A stretch of DNA of 5,431 bases from Alkanindiges sp. GTDB taxonomy: Bacteria; Pseudomonadota; Gammaproteobacteria; Pseudomonadales; Moraxellaceae. The stretch spans positions 1-5,431 of the forward strand of contig JASLIR010000079.1 of the NCBI GenBank assembly GCA_030152125.1, read 5' to 3'. Below, in pieces: positions 1 to 5,209 of this stretch (position 1 is the stretch's first letter; each line of letters opens with the position of its first letter). The notes under the pieces were generated by a model that made no database searches, was not told the origin of the DNA, and saw only the letters and a list, made by a program, of their open reading frames with translations. The translations under genes were made by a program, and so were the position numbers.

Positions 1-57
1 CTTACAAACATCTGCCAATAATGACTAATAAACTCCAGCATGCGACACTCTCAAATG

Positions 58-130
58 ACGTTTAAAATCAATTAAATTAAGCAGCAAATGCCTGCGTTAA
101 CAGCAAGCATATTATTTTAACGTTTAAAAT
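58..130. repeat. Pair of 11-base direct repeats; one copy forms an AT-rich palindrome
   Basis: The sequence ACGTTTAAAAT occurs at 58-68 and again at 120-130, with starts 62 bases apart. The second copy lies inside the inverted repeat ATTTTAA (114-120), CGT, TTAAAAT (124-130). This sits immediately downstream of the stop codon of the minus-strand barrel gene. The repeats are seen directly. No function is shown: they could be protein-binding sites, part of a weak 3' end, or chance in AT-rich DNA. Confidence 0.4.
88..110 (-). terminator. Possible weak terminator hairpin after the barrel gene
   Basis: ATGC-c-TGC (88-95) and GCA-a-GCAT (103-110) can pair around a 7-base loop with one internal mismatch. 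Read on the minus strand, the hairpin lies about 20 bases past the barrel-gene stop. It is followed by a T-rich stretch that is not an uninterrupted T run. The stem is short, so this is a weak candidate for a factor-independent terminator. Confidence 0.2.
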
Positions 131-131
131 T

Positions 132-668
132 TTAGAAAATACCAAAGTTAATTGAATAGCTGACCATCAGAACCGGCTCGGAGTGATCACGTCCCCCATT
201 TGCCCCTTTCTTTTGCTCACCAAAACCCACGCCAATACTGGCGGCACTAATACGGGTTTTATCCATCCACACATAGGAAATTTCAGGGCCGGCACCTAAA
301 CGGTTATAGGACTTGCCATCTACATCAGATTCTGTGATGTGCCCTGCAAAAGCACCCAGGTAGTAACCGTTTTTGTCGGTACCGTTTAAAGAGTAGGGAT
401 AGCGAAAACCAACCAGCCCAGCCACCTTGGTATCATCACTATTAAAAAAACCACCTACTTTGGCATATACGTTACCAAAACCAGTTGGTACTTCCGCATT
501 AAAATGCAGCATCTCAGTGGTAAAACCGGCACCTGCATACACCGTTTTTAAACCTGTTGTATCCACACCAGGGGTGGGTAACCAGTCTTTGAGCGCAGCC
601 TGCGCCTGTGCACTACACAACAATGCCACCGCAACACAAAATGGCATTTTCCATTGTTTCATCATCAT
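132..668 (-). CDS. Small secreted, probable outer-membrane beta-barrel protein
   Basis: This is a 178-residue protein whose function I do not recognise. It starts with a clear Sec signal peptide: basic Lys/Trp n-region, hydrophobic core around residues 9-20 (PFCVAVALLCSA), then an AQA-ALKDW type I cleavage site after about residue 24. The mature part of about 154 residues has no further hydrophobic helix. It is rich in Gly, Tyr, Phe, Ser and Asn in alternating patterns (for example KVGGFFN, GYYLGAFAGH, ASIGVGFG), as in 8-stranded barrels. It ends in VSYSINFGIF with a C-terminal Phe, as many outer-membrane proteins do, although the alternation is one residue out of the usual beta-signal register. 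Size and the NSDDTKVAGL-GF region weakly recall the YfaZ family; that is a guess from memory. The start is taken at the first of three ATG codons (668, 665, 662), because AGGAG at 675-679 is 6 bases from it. A TTG at 671 also extends the frame but is too close to that site. It lies 118 bases downstream of the symporter, on the same strand. Confidence 0.8.
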   Translation of the reverse strand: MMMKQWKMPFCVAVALLCSAQAQAALKDWLPTPGVDTTGLKTVYAGAGFTTEMLHFNAEVPTGFGNVYAKVGGFFNSDDTKVAGLVGFRYPYSLNGTDKNGYYLGAFAGHITESDVDGKSYNRLGAGPEISYVWMDKTRISAASIGVGFGEQKKGANGGRDHSEPVLMVSYSINFGIF

Positions 669-674
669 CAACCA

Positions 675-679
675 CTCCT
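675..679 (-). promoter_or_regulatory. Ribosome binding site deciding the start of the barrel gene
   Basis: On the minus strand the sequence reads CAGGAGTGG-TTG-ATG-ATG-ATG. AGGAG is a strong Shine-Dalgarno core, 6 bases from the first ATG and 9 from the second. It is only 3 bases from the upstream TTG, so the TTG is unlikely to be the start. Confidence 0.6.
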
Positions 680-728
680 GCTGGTATTTTTCATGCTCAA
701 CACCTTCTATGGTGTCATAAAAAACTAA

Positions 729-765
729 GGCAGACTTTATCAGAAAACGCCAGAAAAAATCTGCC
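729..765. repeat. Inverted repeat between symporter and barrel gene
   Basis: GGCAGA (729-734) and TCTGCC (760-765) are perfect inverted arms around 25 bases. The spacer holds two direct copies of CAGAAAA (741-747 and 751-757). This is the spacer between the two minus-strand genes, so it could be an operator for the barrel gene or a mRNA structure. A second small hairpin, ACACC (700-704) with GGTGT (711-715), lies between it and the barrel-gene ribosome binding site. Neither has the form of a factor-independent terminator. Confidence 0.3.
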
Positions 766-786
766 CCGGCACTAAATTAGCAATGA

Positions 787-2325
787 TTAATTGCCAATTT
801 CTTTAGCTGCAACAGGAATATCTTCTTTCTGTGGGGTCAATGGCGGATTTTTATTTGGCCAAATCAGGCTGCCAATCACAATACCGGCAACAGAAGCCAC
901 AAAACCTGCCAGTTGTGGCGGGCAAACAGTCGCCAGATCCGGATAGCCAATTACTGCCCAATTGGTTACCCCATCACTGGCTTTCTCCAGCCATTCAAAA
1001 ATCAGCCAGACAGATACCCCGGCAATAATGGATACGCGAGCACCGTTCAGGCTGGCACGCTGCCAGTACAAGCCAAATGCCAGCGGCGCAAAAGCCCCCA
1101 CCAACACCACCTTGTAGGCATCTTCCACCATATTGAAAATGCTCTTATCGGAATTCAGGGCATAAATGGTCACAAAGATTGAGAATACCAGCACCGACAG
1201 ACGCACATATAACAGTTTGCGCTTTTCCGTTTGTGCCGAAAAAAAGCGGCGCAAAATATTTTCACTGAAAATACTGGAAGGTGCCAGCAAGGTAGCCGAT
1301 GCGGTACTCATAATGGCAGACAGCAAGGCACCAAAGAAAATGATCTGGGCAAATACCGGGGTGTTCTGCATAATCAGGGTAGGCAGTACCATTTGCGAAT
1401 CGCCCCCCTCACTCAGCATTTTGTTCACCATATCCGGCATCATGATAAATGCACTATAAGCCAGATAAAGAGGCAGCATGGCAAACAGGAAGTACATCAC
1501 ACCGCCAATAATGGAACCCAGGCGGGCATTTTTGGCGCTGTTGGCAGACATTACGCGCTGAAACACGTCCTGTTGCGGGATAGAGCCCAGCCCCAGTGTC
1601 ATTAATGCACCAATAAAGCCCAGCCAGCCAGCCCAGGTCGTTTGCGGGAAGAAATTGAACTTGTCCGCTTCGCGCGCATGTTCAATCACTGTCGCTGCAC
1701 CACCGTCAATCTTGCCGGTAATCACCCAGGTAATAAACACCAGGCCAATCGTTACAAACAGCATTTGAATAAAGTCGGTGATGGCCACGGACCACATACC
1801 ACCAAAAATGGTATGCACCAGTACAATAATCACACCGATGACCATGCCGGTCGGCACATCAATCAGGCCATGTGAAATCACATTAAATACCAGACCAAGC
1901 GCTGCCAGCTGTGCGGCTACCCAGCCCAGATAGGACAGGATAATCACAATGGAGGTCATGACTTCTATATCACGGCCATAACGGCGCTTATAGTAGTCAC
2001 CAATGGTCAGCAGATTGAGGCGGTATAAAGGCACCGCAAAGAACACACCAACCAGAATCAGACACAGTGCGGCACCAAACGGGTCTGCAACAATCCCGCC
2101 CAGGCCTTCGGTAACAAAGGTAGCAGAAGTCCCCAAAACGGTTTCTGAACCAAACCATGTAGCAAATACAGTGGTCACTACCATAATTAACGGTAATTTA
2201 TGGCCAGCTACAATATAATCGGTACTGTTCTTTACCCGAACAGCAGCCAACACCCCAATTGCGACACTAATCGCCAGATAGATGGCAATAGCCCCTATCA
2301 GAAAATAATCATTTGTTGTAAACAC
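787..2325 (-). CDS. Sodium:solute symporter (SSS/SLC5 family), CHT-like subgroup, substrate unknown
   Basis: This 512-residue inner-membrane protein should use a sodium gradient to import a small solute. Hydrophobicity suggests about 13 membrane helices, the usual SSS topology and length. Family marks: the TDYIVAGHKLP segment after helix 1 (35-45), FGGMWSVAITDFIQ (174-187, the GG-x(3)-V-x(2)-TD-x(2)-Q hallmark), and SAIMSTASATLL (336-347). In the last, Ser340 and Thr341 match the sodium-2 site residues described for E. coli PutP. FATWFGSETVLGTSA (54-68) and IPQQDVFQRVMS (249-260) resemble the choline transporter CHT/SLC5A7 branch from memory more than PutP, whose Asp55 segment differs here. 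The true substrate cannot be read from sequence. GTG at 2325 is chosen because AAGGG lies 6 bases upstream, helix 1 begins right after it, and no other start occurs before helix 2. It is divergent from mrdA, and the barrel gene follows downstream with room for its own promoter. Confidence 0.93.
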   Translation of the reverse strand: MFTTNDYFLIGAIAIYLAISVAIGVLAAVRVKNSTDYIVAGHKLPLIMVVTTVFATWFGSETVLGTSATFVTEGLGGIVADPFGAALCLILVGVFFAVPLYRLNLLTIGDYYKRRYGRDIEVMTSIVIILSYLGWVAAQLAALGLVFNVISHGLIDVPTGMVIGVIIVLVHTIFGGMWSVAITDFIQMLFVTIGLVFITWVITGKIDGGAATVIEHAREADKFNFFPQTTWAGWLGFIGALMTLGLGSIPQQDVFQRVMSANSAKNARLGSIIGGVMYFLFAMLPLYLAYSAFIMMPDMVNKMLSEGGDSQMVLPTLIMQNTPVFAQIIFFGALLSAIMSTASATLLAPSSIFSENILRRFFSAQTEKRKLLYVRLSVLVFSIFVTIYALNSDKSIFNMVEDAYKVVLVGAFAPLAFGLYWQRASLNGARVSIIAGVSVWLIFEWLEKASDGVTNWAVIGYPDLATVCPPQLAGFVASVAGIVIGSLIWPNKNPPLTPQKEDIPVAAKEIGN

Positions 2326-2331
2326 AGCCCA

Positions 2332-2336
2332 CCCTT
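2332..2336 (-). promoter_or_regulatory. Ribosome binding site supporting the GTG start of the symporter
   Basis: The minus strand reads GAAGGGTGGGCT-GTG. The AAGGG core is 6 bases from the GTG at 2325, which supports this non-ATG start. Confidence 0.5.
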
Positions 2337-2357
2337 CTCACATCGGGTTAAACTTGT

Positions 2358-2377
2358 CCGCAAGTGCTCACTTGCGG
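2358..2377. repeat. Perfect 9-base inverted repeat in the symporter leader
   Basis: CCGCAAGTG (2358-2366) and CACTTGCGG (2369-2377) are perfect inverted arms separated by only CT. As RNA this would be an 8-base-pair stem with a 4-base loop; as DNA it is a near-continuous 20-base palindrome that could be a dimeric regulator's operator. ACTTG at 2352-2356 can also pair with CAAGT at 2361-2365, giving a competing smaller hairpin. It ends 33 bases before the symporter start codon. No T run follows on either strand, so it is not a classical terminator. Confidence 0.65.
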
Positions 2378-2389
2378 TGCCAATGTCTT

Positions 2390-2405
2390 GTCTGCCAAAG
2401 CAGAC
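2390..2405. repeat. Second perfect hairpin in the symporter leader
   Basis: GTCTGC (2390-2395) and GCAGAC (2400-2405) pair perfectly around a CAAA loop. It lies 12 bases from the larger palindrome. If the candidate symporter promoter is right, this hairpin would form the extreme 5' end of the transcript. Such a position often stabilises a mRNA, but that role is inferred. Confidence 0.55.
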
Positions 2406-2413
2406 CGCGCGAA

Positions 2414-2442
2414 AGTTTAGTCAATCCGTTGCATCCTGTCGC
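2414..2442 (-). promoter_or_regulatory. Candidate sigma70 promoter for the symporter
   Basis: On the minus strand, GCGACA (2442-2437, 4 of 6 to TTGACA) is followed after exactly 17 bases by TAAACT (2419-2414, 4 of 6 to TATAAT). Transcription would begin near 2407 and give a leader of about 80 bases holding both hairpins. This is a moderate match found by eye, and other starts are possible. Confidence 0.3.
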
Positions 2443-2449
2443 GCATTTT

Positions 2450-2478
2450 TTGACAGCCGGAAAGCAAAAACTTTTAAA
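2450..2478 (+). promoter_or_regulatory. Candidate sigma70 promoter for mrdA-rsmD
   Basis: A perfect TTGACA -35 box (2450-2455) is followed after 17 bases by TTTAAA (2473-2478, 4 of 6 to TATAAT). TTAAAT one base further is an equal match with an 18-base spacer. The spacer is A-rich. Transcription would start near 2485, leaving a leader of about 85 bases before the mrdA ATG. Its -35 box lies only 7 bases from the candidate -35 box of the symporter promoter on the other strand. Confidence 0.5.
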
Positions 2479-2520
2479 TTTGTAGCATTCCGCCTATCTT
2501 TTCACTCCTAATCATTGAGA

Positions 2521-2538
2521 AGCTGTAAAAGCACAGCT
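2521..2538 (+). repeat. Hairpin in the mrdA leader
   Basis: AGCTGT (2521-2526) and ACAGCT (2533-2538) are perfect inverted arms around AAAAGC. It lies 32 bases before the mrdA ATG, within the predicted leader RNA. An A-rich stretch rather than a T run follows, so it is not a terminator. It may affect ribosome access, but this is unproven. Confidence 0.4.
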
Positions 2539-2570
2539 AAAATTATGACAATATCGTGCCTAAAGCAATT

Positions 2571-4628
2571 ATGAAGCGTCCTTTCCCGTTTAAAAACATT
2601 CAGCATGATCAACAAATTTTTCGCGGTCGCGTCTTGTTTGCTGGGATTTTCGTTAGCCTTTGTTTTATATTGCTTTTAGGTAGATACACCTATTTGCAGG
2701 TATTCAAGTTCGGCCAGTACAATGCTGCGGCCGATAAAAACCGTATCCGCCTGCAGGCTATTCCCCCCGCCCGTGGCTACATTTACGACCGCAATGGTAT
2801 TCTACTGGCAGATAATTACCCTATTTTTACCGCCATTATCAGCCGTACCGATGTCAGTGACATTGAAGATACCCTGCGCCGCTTAACCGGGGTGCTGGAT
2901 TTAACCCAGGATGATATTGACCGCTTCCGTAGCCGTGCCAAAACCACCCGGAAAACCGAACCGCTTGTAGTTAAGCTTGACCTTACTGAAACCGAGATTG
3001 CCCGCTTTAGCGAATTAAAGTACACCTTTCCAGGGGTAAGTATTCAAACCAAAATGACCCGCTTTTATCCGCATGGGGAACAGTTTGCCCATGTGATAGG
3101 CTATGTGGGACGCATTAACGAAAAAGAATTTTCCGAGCTGGACAAGAACGCCTATGCCGGTACTGACCTGATTGGCAAGATCGGGGTAGAAAAGTTTTAT
3201 GAAAACCTGCTGCATGGCAAGCCTGGCTATCAGTATATTGAAGCCGATGCACACGGACGGGTGCTGCGAAACCTGGGACAAACCCCTGCGGTGCGGGGCA
3301 ATGACCTGTTCCTGTCGCTGGATTACGGCCTGCAAACCATTGCCAACGAACAGCTGGCTGGACGCCGTGGTGCGATTGTGGCACTGGACCCGCGAACTGG
3401 CGAAGTACTCGCCTTTGCCAGTAACCCAAGCTTTAACCCAAACCTGTTTGTATCCGGCATCAGCCATAAGGATTACAGCGCATTACGGGATAACCCGGAC
3501 CAGCCTTTATACAACCGTGCCTTGCAGGGTGTGTATCCCCCCGGTTCCACCATCAAACCCATGGAAGGCCTGGGCGGTATACATTATGGCCTGATTGACT
3601 GGCAGTCACAGATTTACGACCCCGGTTATTTCCATTTACCTGGTGATTCACACCGTTTCCGTGACTGGCGTAAAACCGGGCATGGCACGGTTAACCTGAC
3701 CAAGTCGATTGCACAGTCCTGCGATACTTTTTTCTATGTACTGGCTTACCGCATGGGCATTCAGAACATGCATGACTGGATGACCCAGTTTGGTTTTGGC
3801 TCCAAAACCGGTATTGACCTGCCCAGCGAAAGTTCAGGCCTGTACCCATCGCCCGAATGGAAAATGAAACGCCGCAAAAGCAAATGGCTACCTGGCGAAA
3901 CCATTTCGGTCAGTATTGGACAGGGTGCCTTTACTGCCACCCCTATTCAACTGGCCATGGCCACCGCCATTACCGCCAATAGCGGCAATCATATTACCCC
4001 GCATGTATTAAGGGAAACCCGTGGCCCCATACCGTACAAGGTGATGAATGCACCTGATGGCAAAGTACAGTTTAATGGGACTGAACAAGACTGGCTGAAT
4101 ATGCACAACGCCATGATGGAGGTAATTCGCTCAGGGACCGCCGGCCGTTTGAAAATTGGTTTGCATGGTTATGAAATTGCTGGAAAAACTGGAACCGCAC
4201 AGGTAAAAAGTATTGCTCAGGGCAAGCGCTATAACGAATCCCTGTTAACCGAGCGCCAGTACGACCATGGCCTGTTTATTGGATTTGCACCAGCCGACCA
4301 GCCTAAAATTGCCGTGGCGGTGATTCTGGAAAATGGCCGCCATGGTTCTGCAGCCGCTGTACTGGCCAGGCCCTTGTTTGATTATGTAGTACACCGTATG
4401 GAAAAAGACCCTATACGCCCTGTTCCACCACATATGGGTGGAGGTTTAATGACTGCCGGCATTAAGCCGCAAAACATACAAACTATTAATGGCAGCCCTG
4501 TAACCAGTAATTCAGCAACTACGGCAGTTGTCAATCAAGCTGCAGCACCTGCTGCAAATACTACTGCACCTGCAGCAGCACCCGCACCCGCTGCCTCTCC
4601 GGCAGTTGAAGCCAGCAATGATGAATAA
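2571..4628 (+). CDS. mrdA: Penicillin-binding protein 2 (elongasome peptidoglycan D,D-transpeptidase)
   Basis: PBP2 cross-links peptidoglycan for cell elongation with RodA and the MreBCD complex, and is a beta-lactam target. With the ATG at 2571 the protein has 685 residues. In order it shows a short basic cytoplasmic N-terminus, one membrane anchor (about 20-42), the PBP dimerisation/pedestal domain opening with PPARGYIYDRNG (65-76), and the periplasmic transpeptidase domain. The latter carries STIK (326-329, nucleophile Ser326), SCD (383-385; SxD is usual in PBP2) and KTGT (539-542). All catalytic motifs are intact. It exceeds E. coli PBP2 (633 residues), largely through an Ala/Pro/Thr-rich tail from about residue 640. 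A GTG at 2556 would add five residues (MPKAI). ATG is preferred because MKRPFPFKNI resembles the N-terminus I recall for Acinetobacter PBP2. Neither start has a clear Shine-Dalgarno. rodA, the usual partner gene, is not adjacent; rsmD follows after 3 bases. Confidence 0.97.
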   Translation: MKRPFPFKNIQHDQQIFRGRVLFAGIFVSLCFILLLGRYTYLQVFKFGQYNAAADKNRIRLQAIPPARGYIYDRNGILLADNYPIFTAIISRTDVSDIEDTLRRLTGVLDLTQDDIDRFRSRAKTTRKTEPLVVKLDLTETEIARFSELKYTFPGVSIQTKMTRFYPHGEQFAHVIGYVGRINEKEFSELDKNAYAGTDLIGKIGVEKFYENLLHGKPGYQYIEADAHGRVLRNLGQTPAVRGNDLFLSLDYGLQTIANEQLAGRRGAIVALDPRTGEVLAFASNPSFNPNLFVSGISHKDYSALRDNPDQPLYNRALQGVYPPGSTIKPMEGLGGIHYGLIDWQSQIYDPGYFHLPGDSHRFRDWRKTGHGTVNLTKSIAQSCDTFFYVLAYRMGIQNMHDWMTQFGFGSKTGIDLPSESSGLYPSPEWKMKRRKSKWLPGETISVSIGQGAFTATPIQLAMATAITANSGNHITPHVLRETRGPIPYKVMNAPDGKVQFNGTEQDWLNMHNAMMEVIRSGTAGRLKIGLHGYEIAGKTGTAQVKSIAQGKRYNESLLTERQYDHGLFIGFAPADQPKIAVAVILENGRHGSAAAVLARPLFDYVVHRMEKDPIRPVPPHMGGGLMTAGIKPQNIQTINGSPVTSNSATTAVVNQAAAPAANTTAPAAAPAPAASPAVEASNDE

Positions 4629-4631
4629 GCC

Positions 4632-5180
4632 ATGAATCAGGTACGAATTATTGGGGGTGAGTGGAAACGCCGCTTAATCAGCTTTGAGGCAATTGACGGC
4701 CTGCGTCCCACCCCGGACCGGGTGCGGGAAACCCTGTTTAACTGGCTTATGTGGGAAACTGCAGGCAGGCAGGTGCTGGATGTGTGCGCCGGTTCCGGTG
4801 CACTGGGTTTTGAAGCACTGTCCCGTGGTGCTGCCCATTGCACCTTTATTGAGCCGCATGCCAAGCAATCCATTCAGCTTAAGCACAACCTGCAAAAACT
4901 ACAGGCAAACCATGCACAGGTCATCAGCAAAACCGCAGAAGCCGCCTTGCCGCTGCTTAACCGGCATTTTGACCTGGTTTTTCTCGATCCACCCTATAGC
5001 CTGGACTTATGGGAAAAGCTGGCACAGCTGATTCAGCCACTGTTAACCGCCAACGCCAAAATTTATGTAGAGGCAGACCGGCCACTGGCGCAACTTAAAC
5101 TGCCAGCAAACTGGCAACTGCTTAAACAGACTAAGGCAGGCCAGGTACACGGCGGCTTGTACCAGTTGACACAGGGCTGA
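4632..5180 (+). CDS. rsmD: 16S rRNA (guanine(966)-N(2))-methyltransferase RsmD
   Basis: RsmD transfers a methyl group from S-adenosylmethionine to N2 of G966 of 16S rRNA in the small subunit. The 182-residue product is close in length to E. coli RsmD (about 198) and has the full signature. VRIIGGEWKRRLI (4-16) and the RPTPDRVRETLFNWL helix (25-39) form the RNA-side N-terminus. VLDVCAGSGALGFEALSRG (48-66) is the SAM-binding motif I. Glu74 after TFI fits the acidic residue that binds the SAM ribose. DPPY (119-122) is the N-methyltransferase catalytic motif. The ATG lies 3 bases past the mrdA stop with no strong Shine-Dalgarno sequence, only GATGAA nearby, so translation is probably coupled to mrdA and transcription shared. 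No obvious terminator follows: only 29 bases separate it from the convergent gene. Confidence 0.96.
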   Translation: MNQVRIIGGEWKRRLISFEAIDGLRPTPDRVRETLFNWLMWETAGRQVLDVCAGSGALGFEALSRGAAHCTFIEPHAKQSIQLKHNLQKLQANHAQVISKTAEAALPLLNRHFDLVFLDPPYSLDLWEKLAQLIQPLLTANAKIYVEADRPLAQLKLPANWQLLKQTKAGQVHGGLYQLTQG

Positions 5181-5209
5181 CCCGGCTTGAAAAAGGCTAC
5201 AGCAACCGT

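Noticed and set aside
3..65. Plus-strand frame open from the left edge to TAA at 63-65, as the tail of an upstream gene
   Set aside because: Only 20 codons are visible with nothing recognisable, and an opposing minus-strand frame competes for the same bases. The evidence is insufficient to call either.
427..720. Plus-strand open frame opposite the barrel gene
   Set aside because: It is antisense to a gene with a clear signal peptide and ribosome binding site, and its translation looks like no known protein.
1166..1605. Overlapping open frames on the plus strand inside the symporter gene
   Set aside because: They are antisense to a well-conserved membrane transporter, have His/Gln/Asn-rich translations with no recognisable domain, and lack ribosome binding sites. 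They are shadows of the symporter coding frame.
2370..2378. ACTTGCGGT resembling Pasteurellaceae DNA uptake words (AAGTGCGGT, ACAAGCGGT)
   Set aside because: It differs from each, occurs here only as part of one palindrome, and the genes point to Moraxellaceae. A genome-wide count would be needed to reopen it.
3015..3467. 150-codon open frame on the minus strand within mrdA
   Set aside because: It lies opposite the PBP2 pedestal and transpeptidase coding sequence, has no family resemblance and no supported start. It reflects codon bias of mrdA.
4637..5031. Alternative frames overlapping rsmD on both strands
   Set aside because: rsmD has all its family motifs in frame; the alternatives are Cys/Pro/Ser-rich shadow translations.
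5181..5209. Bidirectional terminator between rsmD and the convergent gene
   Set aside because: The 29-base gap contains no convincing inverted repeat followed by a T run on either strand.
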